20,416 nt of DNA from Euperipatoides rowelli (GCA_003024985.2 PXIH01S0006571.1), one strand, 5' to 3'. Numbered from the stretch's first letter, positions 1-9,416 are shown. The notes: generated from the letters alone by a model not told the origin. Made by a program: numbers and translations.

Positions 1-1110
1 GTAATAAATATATTTATTAATTTTATCACATAATATGAAAAACTTTGATGTGCGGTATTACCCGCACCACGGTATTCCCCCCACTTCCCCTATACGTATA
101 TTTTATCAACTATTGTATAAATTGAACAAAGCTTTAAGTAATAATTTCTCAAATACAAGCGATTATTTTTGCATATGCTTATCGTGCATATTAACTCCCA
201 TATGAAACTTAAAATCCTGCTTGCTACAATGATGAATTTAGAAAAAAATAATTAGCCTATGTTTATTAATTTAAGCATGAGCCTACAACGATTACACAGT
301 ACAGTACAAAGGCATTTCAAATTTGCTAAAAAAAATAGTATTTTACTGTAGGATTTTATTCTTATTGTTTTAACATTATTTGTGAATTAATGTCAAACTA
401 GCAATTTGTATGTTTTTTTTTTTCAATGTTTCTTTTAAGTTGACTTTTAACATATAATTTATAGGATCCATTCAAAGGTAAGCTCTATTAAGCCACTAAT
501 AAATAATACTTTGTTTCTCCTCCCTTTGCAATAATTAAAAAAAAAAACTGACCAGGCTGTCAGGAACATTTTTTATATTGACATTTTTAAAATTTAGTCT
601 TTTTGATCACAATCATAAATTGGATTGTTTTAGGAAGGTAATTATTTGACATCTAACTTTTTTAAAATAATAAGTCCTGACCAAGCAAGGAAGGAGAAAA
701 AAGAATAGGCTATATATTTTTTGTGGCCCTTAAAGGCGATAACTTAACATTTTGTAAACTTTTATTTCCTTTCTTCATTTCAAAATGCTGACAATTCTAT
801 TTATTAATCAATTAAATGACTTTTAAGTCAACAACTTATTAAATAAAGCTATAATAAAAATACATTATTAAATGAATTAGGATTAATTTTACTTTTCATA
901 CTGTAGCCTAAAAAATAGGATGACCAGCAGGGATGATGTGTGTGTGGGAGGAAGGGGTTAAGGGTATATAACCCCCCTCGAAATTTTCTTAGCCCCTACT
1001 TATCCCCCCCACACCAAATATATGCGAAAAAAACTAATTAAAAAAAATAATATAATTACTAACATTTTAATTTTTTTAAATAATCCTTTAATAATGTTCT
1101 TCTGTTGTTA

Positions 1111-1126
1111 ATAAATAAATAAATAA
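1111..1126. repeat. (AAAT)n microsatellite
   Basis: Four perfect units of ATAA in a row, flanked by AT-rich sequence. Simple-sequence repeat, probably from slippage. Confidence 0.85.
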
Positions 1127-1619
1127 TTAACCACATATAATGGGTAATACCATATACGACCTTTTAATGAGGATGAGTCCAATGAATGAAAGATAAAAAA
1201 ATGAATGATCTGAGCATAACATTAAAAACTTTTGTGCTGGGTCGTCAGCTAAAAAACTGATAAATTATAACTTTCAATATTACAAATTAATTAATTTCTT
1301 GGCCAAAATAGAAATGATACTCCGATAATGATAATTATTAATAGGAAATTTATTTGGGTTTGTTTATGTTCTTAAAACCAAAGATCCTTTAATCCTTATT
1401 TCATCATTTAAAAAAAAAAAAGACAAGCAAACTTCAGTTGTTTTCTTTCTACTGTCTACAAATTCTGTTTTGATTGTATTATTGCAATAATTAAAAAAAT
1501 AATAAATATATTAGTTTTATACGGTACTAATAAAATTAACACAAGAAATTATCATCAAAATGACACACATACAAAAAAAAAAGCTAATCAAAATATTTAC
1601 AACCATAACACTGCCCATC

Positions 1620-1850
1620 TACAAATTTAGGCTAATCTCCTACTGCCCCCCCCCTCCCCCCCTAGATTTTTAGGCTGGAGCCAAAGATCTTTGGTGACCA
1701 GATTATCAAAGTGAGAAAAGAGAACAGGATGGTAGATCAAGTTTGGAGAGTGGTGAGATTGGCTTTCCTGTGTTGGTGTTTGGGTGAGGAAGTGGAGGAT
1801 GACGCAAGTTGTCATCAAGGATCTTGGCTATTTACCCTTTCCAGTCTAAT
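1620..1850. other. GC-richer island, unidentified repeat fragment or relict
   Basis: The base composition changes clearly from the surrounding AT-rich DNA. The block starts with a C-run (about 1646-1662) and then shows ordinary mixed sequence without long homopolymers. The minus strand is open for 63 codons (1627-1818), with PNLIYHPVLFSHFDNL inside, but I recognise no domain, and the + strand is interrupted. It may be a transposon fragment or an unrecognised exon. The C-run next to the stop end argues against a conserved coding exon. Confidence 0.3.
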
Positions 1851-3390
1851 GTTTGGATTAGTGAACCACTAATAAAAGATTTATAAACCATTTTTTTTTT
1901 AAAAAATAAACATAATAAAAGATCATATTTCTTCTCCCACATTCTTAGGTGTTTATAGATTGCACCAGGTCATGTTTCGAATTTAATCAAATATAGTAGC
2001 TTTGGTACCGGTACTGTATCTAACTTAAAAACACCTGGGCTGAAAATAAACAAATTGTAAGCAATTCTTAAAAAAATGGGTCATCTAAATTTGAAATGTG
2101 TCATGTTGACTTCTTAACATACCCACAGGGCATGTTCTTTTTTGTGCACTATTTCAAGCCCTGAAATGTATTGGAAATATCATCCAGCAGTCAACGTGTT
2201 AATTCCACTTCTTATGGCAAATGTTTGATTGTAAATCGGGCTTACTCAAAAAATATAACTCTGGTAGCAGATTCTTCCAATAAATTATTGTAAAGTAACA
2301 AAAGTTATAAAACTTTCAAGACAAAAGCGCTGCTTTCTTAGTTACAACAAAGGAGACACAATTGCATAGTATACTGTACATCTGTGTTTCAATACTTTTT
2401 TTTATTTAATACTTCAAAGGAAGTTGACTAAACTAAACTTCTATAAGCAATTTTTTTTTCAATTAGCTTTTAAAATCGGAATTGATACAATTGAATGCAT
2501 TCATTCAAAATGAAAATTACTATTAAAATAATTCTGTTATGTTCATTTTCTTTCATTTTAAATAATTTTACAAAGTTTATGAAAAATCAAAACCTTTTTT
2601 TTTCATATACAGTAGTATTTCATTTTATGGCAAGAATTTTGTGTTTTAAAAGTCTTTTAAAAATGTAAAATCCTACACAAGAAATCCACATAACTAATAA
2701 TAAATATTACAAACTAAATGTTTAAAAATAATTACAGCTCTTCCACACTGAACTACAGTAGCTCATTATGAATGACTCTCTGCTTTTGAGAGCTAGATTA
2801 CTCAAAGAATTCTAGAATCCACACTACTTTCTGCTCCAACAAAATAGGAAACATAACTCAAATACTCTAATTTCACTTTTTTGTGTTGTTTAAAGTACAA
2901 AGAGATAGCTTTGTCATACTGAAACAATATATTGTTATTTTTAATTACTTATTAATATATAATTATAAACTAGTTCTGGCTTAAATACAAATATGTCGGA
3001 CAACAACATATATTTTCTCATAATTCTATGACAAAGTTTAATTCAATGATGTCGGACTATGAATCACATAATTAGCCTACTTTAGCAATTCAATAAAGCA
3101 TAGATCTAAATACTTGTTGTCCAACCTTATCATTATTCATCATATTTGGTGAAACGACCATCAATGTGTGACAAATTATAGCCAGAAAAAATAAATAAAA
3201 CAATTATCTTAGCAAATAAGTAAAAACATGGCAAAACATTTTTTTGTTTATTTGATATTGGCGATTTTGGAAAAAAAGTTGAACAACACTAGTTTAGATC
3301 CTTTCTCATTTGAAAAATATAAACACACTTTTTTACAGAAATTTTTAGCCTGAATCAGCTTATAATCTACAGCATTTATATAAATTCAAA

Positions 3391-3550
3391 TGTATGTATG
3401 TACAGTATATTCTCTCTACAATTCTCAGCCGTTTGACAAATCTGCACTAAATTTGGCATAGGGACCTACTTACTATTTAAAACCTGAAAAAGAACATAGT
3501 CTATATTTTGACCTAGGTAAGTAGAAGCCAGGAAATGCCAGGAAATTAAA
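3391..3550 (+). repeat. Helitron-tail-like repeat, unit A (160 bp, degenerate end)
   Basis: Seen: this unit begins TGTATGTATGTACAGTATAT, includes CTACAATTCT at 3416-3425 and ends around AGAAGCCAGGAAATGCCAGG (3523-3542) followed by AAATTAAATGTAG. The same landmarks recur exactly 160 bp later (CTATACAATTCT at 3574-3585), so it is the first unit of a tandem pair. Its terminal hairpin is degraded compared with unit B. Orientation is assigned from the terminal hairpin of unit B. Identification as a Helitron-related element is inference. Confidence 0.5.
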
Positions 3551-4060
3551 TGTAGGTATACGGTATATGTTATCTATACAATTCTAAACAATTTTGTCAT
3601 GATTATTAAAAAAAAAAAGCTTATCCTTTTTCCACATTATTCTAGATAAGTTCAGTATTATATTCTTTATTTTAAAATGTATATTTAAAAAATAATTTGT
3701 GGAAAAATATAACGGTAATTACTGGTATTGAAACAAGCTAATTTCACTATATTCTTTGCTTTAAAATATACAGTATTTTAATAATACTTTGTTTAACAAT
3801 ATTTATTGTACAGACATGGGAAAACTGTAGTAATTGCCTGCACTTTTGTGTAACAAAATATGCATTATAAAATTATATTAAAAAAAAACTGTTTTATTAA
3901 AAGTCGTGTTAAATTAAGAGAAAAAAAGTATATACACAGTAGTACAGTATATATGATTTCAGCTAATAGTAATTTACAATAAATGATAAGCTCTTATAGT
4001 TTAGTAAATTATGCTCTAGATAACAGAAGGCCAGGCAATGCCGGGCAATTAAAAATCTAG
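3551..4060 (+). mobile_element. Helitron-tail-like repeat, unit B with hairpin and CTAG end
   Basis: Seen: the unit opens with the same block as unit A, then contains several hundred bases of AT-rich sequence and ends GGCCAGGCAATGCCGGGCAA, an AT spacer and CTAG followed by T (4057-4061). GCCAGGC (4030-4036) pairs with GCCGGGC (4040-4046), with one A-G mismatch and an AAT loop. Known: Helitrons end in CTRR, preceded by a short GC hairpin about 10-12 nt upstream, and insert before a T. All three conditions fit. The 5' end (TC) is not defined, and no Rep/helicase coding is present, so this would be a non-autonomous copy. Confidence 0.45.
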
Positions 4061-4365
4061 TAATTAATAAATAAAAATAACATTTATTACACTCAATCAA
4101 CTTAGCAAACAGGATCAAATATTTTTCTTAAGGATAATTAATTCTTTAAGTTTAGAAATGTGCTTGAACCTAGATTATGCAATATTTGTTATTTAATGAC
4201 ATTTTTATTTGTTGAAAAAAATATAAACCTTACATTAAATTGTAATGATTTGTTATAATTGATTCAAAATGTTGTTTATCTTTAGTTAACCTTTTTTTTT
4301 CTTATTTAAGTTCTACATAAAATAATTATTCTTTTTCTAAAAATATAAACTCTATAATTTTTTAG

Positions 4366-4464
4366 GTATCCTTTGATGGGAAGACATGTTTTGTTAAAAT
4401 TCATGCTACATGGGATGTTCTGGCTCGCTTTGCAGAGTTTACAAATTTAAAAATGCCATTCCAG
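4366..4464 (+). CDS. Anoctamin (TMEM16) internal exon, N-terminal cytoplasmic domain
   Basis: Seen: a 99-nt open segment between a TTTTTTAG acceptor (AG at 4364-4365) and a donor CAG|GTACAA, giving 33 codons in phase 0 at both ends. The peptide contains DGKTCFVKIHATWDVL and ends in KMPFQ. Known: DGKT-FVKIHAPW-VL-YAE followed by KMP is the hallmark of the anoctamin N-terminal dimerisation domain, which folds in the cytosol ahead of ten membrane helices. Vertebrate members are Ca2+-activated chloride channels or phospholipid scramblases. The canonical Pro in HAPW is Thr here. The exon joins in frame to 9286-9416 after a 4.8-kb intron. The donor is a weak match (GTACAA rather than GTAAGT). The start codon and earlier exons are not visible. 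By eye the sequence is closer to ANO5/ANO6-type members than to ANO7 or ANO10, but one exon cannot settle the paralogue. Confidence 0.9.
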
Positions 4465-4850
4465 GTACAATATATTTGCACGGATGGACTCGCTCATTAG
4501 ATCAGCCTGGGAAATGTATCCATCTTCCAGCTTCTGGTCTAAACACCACACAAGAGGGGGGGGGGGAGACATGCAATTTTTTTTTAAATGTTACAGTAAA
4601 AAAATGCACCGGCCTCTTGGGAAATTTCTGATATATGATAATATTGTGATAAACTTAATTTACACTAATGAAAACCTTAAATTTTATATTATATAATATT
4701 AATTAGCATACAAATATTTTAGTTTTACTCTGGTTCAAATTTTATTGGGTAGATGGGAAATTATATAGCTGCAAAACAAAATGAAATTCTATTTTTCAAA
4801 ATATTTCAATTGTAAATTACTGATTGAAAAATATAATACGGTCATTTAAC
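4465..4850 (+). other. Start of intron A, AT-rich, with a G-run
   Basis: Intron sequence directly after the first exon. About 4480-4570 is richer in GC and contains a run of nine or more Gs (about 4555-4566). The open frames here do not continue the anoctamin frame and have no recognised domain. The rest is AT-rich filler up to the tail of the antisense retrotransposon. Confidence 0.6.
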
Positions 4851-5129
4851 TTATTTATTTATTCTTAATCTGCAGGATCCTCACCGATTAAGGTGTTGTT
4901 CCGGAGCCTATGTTTACATAATACATTGAATATAGATACAGTTATAATTAAAAAACTCACAATAAAATCAACATTAAAATACCTAAACAAAATAAAATTT
5001 ACAAATTAGTTAAAAACATATTGTGGAAATAAGGAAAAGTTTATTAAAATCATGTTCTGAAACTCTTATTTCTCGGTTCCCTTAATGTCCTAACATCTTT
5101 GGATCAACAACATGGAATCATAGTGAATA

Positions 5130-5528
5130 TTAATTAGTTTGACTTAAATAAGTTATCTGATTATTGGATTGATTATTGCTTTTAATTTTTAATCTTGATG
5201 GTAACTCGTTCCATATTGTGATTGCTTGACTATTGAAAGATCTTACCGTTAATTGAGATTTTTTCCCTTTAACAAATAAATTGTTTGCTTTGGCTTGCCT
5301 AGTGTTTATTTGGTGTATTTCATTTACACCAATCAAAAGTTCTTTCATGTATTTTTGTGTTAATCCAGTTGCTTTTTTCCAAACCATGATTGCTAGTGAT
5401 ATTTTATTTTTTGTCTCTAAATTTTTCCAATTAAAAATCTTCATTGCCTCGGATGCGCTTGAAAGTCCTCTGCCGAAAACAAAGCGTCTGGCTGCTAGGT
5501 TCTGTACCTTTTGAAGTTTAATCAACAA
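5130..5528 (-). pseudogene. Retrotransposon C-terminal fragment after a missing RT
   Basis: Seen: 132 open codons starting LIKLQKVQNLAAR, with GLTQKYMKELL and later TRQAKANN and SFNSQAITIWNELPSRLK. Known: LQ(K/R)xQNxAAR, then GLxPxYL, then RxxxxxxLxxP, then SFxxxxxxxWNxLPxxL, is the standard tail that follows the reverse transcriptase of CR1/Jockey-type elements. Here it follows the EN-RT linker almost directly (junction about 5540-5580) with no fingers, palm or thumb, so an internal deletion of about 1.4 kb is inferred. A perfect 9-bp inverted repeat lies in the junction region. The ORF has no ATG start. Reading ends about 280 bp before the element tail. Confidence 0.85.
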
Positions 5529-5546
5529 TGTTTTGTTACAGTTTTG

Positions 5547-5570
5547 ATAGATTATCTTAAAATAATCTAT
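5547..5570. repeat. 9-bp inverted repeat at the RT deletion junction
   Basis: ATAGATTAT (5547-5555) and ATAATCTAT (5562-5570) are perfect reverse complements with a 6-nt loop. They lie where the retrotransposon linker meets its C-terminal tail. It may be a deletion scar or chance in AT-rich DNA. Confidence 0.6.
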
Positions 5571-6145
5571 TTTAGATTGAATTTGAATTTTGTATCATCA
5601 CTTTATTTTCTTTATTTTGATCATTTAATTTGTTCTCTAAATCTTCACCATTTGTTATATCTATCTTAGTTTGTTTATTTTTTTCTCCAATATTAGCAAA
5701 ATAGTCATTTATTTGATCAGGTGTTAATGATGATGAGTGAGGATTTGTTTTTGTTTTTTATGTCCTGTCAATTAATTCAGTGTTTTACATATTACCCCCT
5801 GATTATCTTTGTTGTCATTTAGATATGTCTCAAGATATCGTTTTTTTGATTGACGTATTTTGTGATTTAATTGATTTTTCATTTTCTTAAATTTAGTCCA
5901 TGCCTTTCCTCCATTGTTGAGTGCAATTAAATATGCCATCTTTTTTTTTAACTACTTCTTTAATTTCTGGAGTGATCCAGGACGCTCTCTTATGTGCTTT
6001 ATTTTTGCTAATATTCTTGTATGGAGCGTGTTTGTGTAAGCAATCCTCAATAAATTTTTTTAATAAATTTGTCTGTCCTTCAACCTCATCACAAATTACA
6101 ATTTTATGCCAGGTGCATTTTTGAAGGTCTTCTAAAAATTCAACC

Positions 6146-6370
6146 TCAGAAATTTTTTTGTATGTTCTTGCCCTGTAATTGATTTTTTTTGGTCCTTTTA
6201 TCTAGACCAGATATCATCATATAATCGCCTAATCCTTCATAGTTCTGGATCTCTGTAAAATTTGATTCTATATTAGTCCAGCAATGATCGATCAATGAAC
6301 TGGTTATCTCAATTATTCTTGTTGGTTGTGAAACAATTTGAATGAAACGTGCATTTTCAAATATTCCCAT
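6146..6370 (-). pseudogene. Retrotransposon endonuclease fragment, C-terminal part
   Basis: Seen: 74 codons with IVSQPTR and SSLIDHCWTN, the usual S-x-(L/I)-D-H-x-x-T stretch near the end of the endonuclease. The final catalytic SDH motif is expected next, but the sequence reads GLGDYMMISG, so Ser and His are both replaced. Known: loss of that His abolishes phosphodiester cleavage in this fold. The reading continues downstream, in frame after a stop, into the EN-RT linker (EVEFLEDLQKCTWHKIV, then LHKHAPYKN), which runs to about 5580 with several stops. Confidence 0.8.
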
Positions 6371-6381
6371 AAATTTATTAC

Positions 6382-6597
6382 TTACATTTTTTTTTGTTTT
6401 ATGTCTATATTAAAGTCCCCAATCACTGTTATTGGCATTGAATAGGCCAATAATTGATCAATTAGAAGTTGAAATGATCTTAAAATGTTAGTGGAATTTG
6501 GTGGCCTGTACACCACACAGAAAATCTGTGCTATTCCAATATTTGGTTGAAATTTAATTGTGATATTTTCAATATTATTTTCTGATATTATTATCAA
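6382..6597 (-). pseudogene. Retrotransposon endonuclease fragment, middle part
   Basis: Seen: 71 codons containing VVYRPPNS and the catalytic motif VIGDFNID. Known: YRPP and GDFN are conserved in the endonuclease/exonuclease/phosphatase fold of non-LTR retrotransposons. GDFN carries metal-coordinating and catalytic residues that nick the target DNA. The fragment follows the PHD-containing frame after a frameshift and precedes the 6146-6370 piece after another break near 6375. It is a decayed part of the same element and not an independent gene. Confidence 0.85.
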
Positions 6598-6642
6598 GAA
6601 CTTGGACTTTCATATCATTCCTTATATACAATAATAGTCCTC

Positions 6643-7161
6643 CTATTTTATTCTCTCTGTCCTTATTATTTTATAATTGTTTATTAGTAATAATCCATCA
6701 GGTATATTTCGTTTCAACCATGTTTCTACTAGTGTGAACATTAACGGGTTATGTCTGTCAATGATTGCTTTAATCTTGTCTATCTTATTGTTCACACTCT
6801 GTATGTTTAAATAAAAGAATTTCTGCCTATTTCCATTTGTCGATTTAATTAAATCACTATCAATTCTCACTCCTGGTTTATTTTTTAAATTCGTATCATT
6901 TAAACCATCACTTGAAACACTTAAATCATTGTCAGGTAACTCCTTGAATAAGCATAATTTACAATGGAATTCAAAAGACTCAGCTCCAGACACAAGTTGT
7001 TCGTAAGTGGCCCATGACATTTTCTCACATTTAATAACAACCCAGCTAAGGCATCCATCACATTCAATTGCTTTATGTTTTTTAGCTACAGGTCTTTGAC
7101 AGATAGCACATGGGTATTTAATGGGCCCAGGATTTAATGGCCCCTTGTCCTGTATCACCAC
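6643..7161 (-). pseudogene. Retrotransposon ORF fragment: PHD finger plus start of endonuclease
   Basis: Seen: 172 codons, open without an ATG (the frame opens at a TGA at 7168-7170 and the first usable codon is GTG). Residues 16-72 form a PHD-like finger with Cys18, Cys21, Cys34, Cys37, Cys45, Cys67 and Cys70. The expected His is replaced by Val42 in the stretch WVVIKC. Residues from about 115 begin the endonuclease with FYLNIQSVNNK and the catalytic Glu in LVETWLK. Known: a PHD finger ahead of the endonuclease occurs in several CR1-like lineages, perhaps for chromatin targeting. The frame breaks after IIRTERIK, and the protein continues in another frame (GGLLLYIRND near 6640-6610). Confidence 0.85.
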
Positions 7162-7243
7162 TCCTCGTCAGTAATAGCAATGTCAATATTCCAAAAATAT
7201 TATTGATACTTTTTTTATTCTTAATTATAATGAGTATTAAAAA

Positions 7244-7507
7244 CTAACTTTTAAAATATGTTAGTCTATTATAATTTTTCAACTGTTTGTTTACGTTTAC
7301 AAGAGCCTCAAACTCGTTAGTAATCCGTATAAATCCTTTGAAAACTTCTTTTTCATTATTTTCTTGTTTTTGTACTATGTTAAATAATAACACTGTTTGT
7401 AGATACTCAGAAAATCTCTTTCGATAATCAAATATCTTCTTTTTTGAAAAGGGCTTTATAATTTCCATCAAACATATTGCGAAAGACGTTGAAATAACGG
7501 TGGACAT
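7244..7507 (-). CDS. Unassigned 87-codon antisense ORF beside the retrotransposon
   Basis: Seen: an ATG-started ORF (MSTVISTSFAICLMEIIKPF at its start), basic and rich in Lys, Asn and Phe, ending in RLTYFKS. An AATAAA on the same strand (7214-7219) lies about 25 nt after the stop and is followed by a short A-run. I recognise no family. It sits just upstream, in transcription sense, of the decayed retrotransposon. It could be a remnant of that element's 5' region or first ORF, a processed retrocopy of a small host gene, a nested gene, or chance. Open frames of this length are not rare here (93 codons at 16733-17014), so confidence is low. Confidence 0.2.
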   Translation of the reverse strand: MSTVISTSFAICLMEIIKPFSKKKIFDYRKRFSEYLQTVLLFNIVQKQENNEKEVFKGFIRITNEFEALVNVNKQLKNYNRLTYFKS

Positions 7508-9229
7508 CTTTTCAACTATGAAAAGTTTTAGATCTGATTTTGTTTAATGACAGGGTAGTATTTTTACAAGTCAAATTATAATAATCAGCTAAGAAGGAAC
7601 AAAATTGGAGAATTAAAATGCAAATGAAGCTACTGTATGTGCGCTATCAGATTATTGTTTTTATATTACTGAATAAATTGTTTTTTTTAAAAAAAAATTA
7701 AAAATCAATTAGGAAGAGTCTTGCATGTCATTTTCTTAATGTGAAAGATGCATTATCAAATAAACTACCTGAAATTGTGTGGTAAAAAATAATAAAAGGA
7801 TTTTGTAAAACAAAAAGTTGGATTTTGTCAAATAACATTTTATTTCATTCCAAAAATACAAGAAAATATTTGAAATTGTATTATCTAATTACTAGAATTA
7901 GTGACTAAATAATAATTTTTTTTCACAAACGTGGAAATTTAAACGAATAAATTCACGATTGTAAATTTTTAAACATATTTCCAAAATACATAGAAAAATT
8001 AACAAAAATGTAGTAGTTTCACTGCTAAAATTTACATTTTTATGTAATTTCTCAAAAAAAAAAAAAAAAGATCTAATTATGCACATGAAAAAGGCACATA
8101 TAATTCCACATCAGGTGTAAATTATATTTCAAAATGATGTGAAAAATTTGTGAAATTTCAGATCCTTACTGCTCAAATATTTTTTGGCATTTAGATAATA
8201 ATTTTTCATTTTTAACAAGTCAAAATTACCAATTAATATTGATCGTTTAATGTTTTAGTATAGAAAGATTACACCATTTTTTTCTTCTCTCACAATTAAG
8301 AAATTGTAAATGCCACAACAAAATCAGTATCTGCAATCAGTAAATTAAATTTTTTAGTTTTCCTTAATTTTCTTTATTTTCAAATAAACTTATTAAATAA
8401 TTTGTATTTTCTTTTGCAGCTTATAAATATAAAACATTAAATTAAAATTATGACAATTTAATACATTAAGATATTTTTTTAAGGTATCTATAGTTTTATT
8501 TTTTAAGATAACAAATTTTTACATAAGACTTTTTTTTTTTTTTAAAGAAAAGGAGGGGAAAAAATAGAAAATTCTATAGATTATGCATACCACTTAGTTG
8601 CTTTTGATAAATATGAGTAGGCTAAGCACATGTAACTAAAGCCCACACTTTTTATTTATTTTGAAAGATTAAATTGATGTATAAATATTAAAAAAAAAAA
8701 AAAAAAAACAGCCTAACATTGTTCAAAATTATCTCCATAATTCCATTATTACCGTATTTTAGAGTTTCCAACTTTGGGACTGACTGAAATTACAAGACAT
8801 CTGAAACATTTATTAGAATATCAAAATAAAAAATGTAAAGAATTCTGAACAACAATTGACTACAAAATACTTTAAAATGTAGGCCTATTAAACATATTTA
8901 ACAATTCATAAAAATTAAGAATTTATCTTTAGTAAAAATTTATGAAATCATAAATCTATAATATGATTGACTTCATAAATAAAATCATACATACAAAAGA
9001 AAAATTATCTTAAGTTAAAATTCTCTGTTATACTATAAAAAATTTTAATCGTTTAATCATTTAAACAAAATATATAGGAACAAAGTTTAAAAAGAAAAAA
9101 CTGTAAATTTGGAATAGTATAATCTCTAAACCTATTTAAATAATGATGAACTGAGTTATCAAAAAATGCCACAGAAAATACTAAAGAAACAGAATATTTC
9201 CAAATAAACCAGAATGTTTCACAACATTA
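7508..9229. other. Intron A remainder, AT-rich filler
   Basis: Very AT-rich with long A and T runs (for example around 8054-8069, 8528-8543 and 8690-8708). No exon, transposon domain or RNA gene is recognisable. Only a few GC-containing words occur, such as GTAGGCCTATT near 8879. Confidence 0.6.
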
Positions 9230-9265
9230 AAATCATATCTATTTTAATTACAATAGATATGATTT
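9230..9265 (+). promoter_or_regulatory. 14-bp perfect hairpin just upstream of the exon 2 acceptor
   Basis: AAATCATATCTATT (9230-9243) pairs perfectly with AATAGATATGATTT (9252-9265), with the loop TTAATTAC. The hairpin ends 20 nt before the intron-exon boundary, leaving the pyrimidine tract and AACAG single-stranded. The loop contains a plausible branch-point context (TTAAT), about 40 nt from the AG. A role in splicing is inference; the inverted repeat itself is seen directly. Confidence 0.5.
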
Positions 9266-9285
9266 ATTTTATTTTTCTTTAACAG

Positions 9286-9416
9286 GTAGATGACATGTGG
9301 AATAAATTCCAGTCTTGGTATCTTCCATTCCCTAATCCTTTATTGCCAAAACATCCACTCTTACCTGAGTCAATAGATTACTTTACTGCTCCTTTCACTC
9401 GAGATCATATTAATCA
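9286..9416 (+). CDS. Anoctamin (TMEM16) internal exon 2 of window
   Basis: Seen: 131 nt preceded by a strong pyrimidine tract and AACAG (AG 9284-9285), followed by the donor TCA|GTAAGT. It starts in phase 0 with VDDMWNKF, continues through a Pro-rich stretch (LPFPNPLLPKHPLLPE) and ends with DYFTAPFTRDHIN plus two bases of a split Gln codon completed by the next exon. Known: in anoctamins a variable Pro-rich linker follows the first dimerisation-domain block and is followed by a conserved (E/D)YFTAxFxR motif, as here. The order and phase agree with the neighbouring exons. The FTAPF wording favours an ANO5/ANO6-like member (inference). A 14-bp hairpin lies just upstream of the acceptor (9230-9265) and could affect its use. 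Confidence 0.93.

Larger units (their letters stand above)
1..4365. other. Intronic or 5'-flanking AT-rich sequence, no exon recognised
   Basis: The coding frame enters the first visible exon open at phase 0, so this stretch is most likely intron of the anoctamin gene. No upstream anoctamin exon is recognisable. It contains many A and T runs, an (AAAT)n microsatellite at about 1111-1126, C/G-run patches near 925-1015 and 1648-1665, a short GC-rich hairpin at 50-67 and the Helitron-like repeats at 3391-4060. I see no gene or RNA gene. Confidence 0.6.
4851..7200 (-). mobile_element. Non-LTR retrotransposon (CR1/L2/Jockey-like), RT core deleted
   Basis: Seen on the minus strand, 5' to 3': a leucine-rich stretch and NPGP (about 7190-7124), a PHD-type zinc finger, an apurinic-type endonuclease in at least three frames (about 6840-6150), the EN-RT linker (about 6145-5580), then directly the far C-terminus (5528-5130), a 3' UTR and a terminal TTAT-type short repeat (4851-4864; on the minus strand AATAAATAA). 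Known: this domain order and a short 3' tandem tail instead of poly(A) are typical of CR1/L2-like elements. The roughly 450-500 residues of reverse transcriptase expected between linker and C-terminus are missing. Many frameshifts and stops show that it is dead. It lies antisense in an anoctamin intron. The exact 5' limit and a target-site duplication were not resolved. Confidence 0.85.

Noticed and set aside
50-67. Short GC hairpin GTGCGG / CCGCAC at the window start, as a possible Helitron end
   Set aside because: No CTRR terminus follows at the required distance, so it was not called as an element.
4455-4552. Minus-strand stretch with an EF-hand-like wording (LEDGYISQADLM)
   Set aside because: It is short, overlaps the real exon on the other strand and lacks the regular loop positions. 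I treat it as coincidence.
4410-4631. Plus-strand open frames overlapping the first anoctamin exon
   Set aside because: They are in other frames than the exon and run over its donor site and a G-run. They are shadows.
5921-6124. Plus-strand 67-codon ORF
   Set aside because: It is the complement of the retrotransposon EN-RT linker, which is the meaningful strand.
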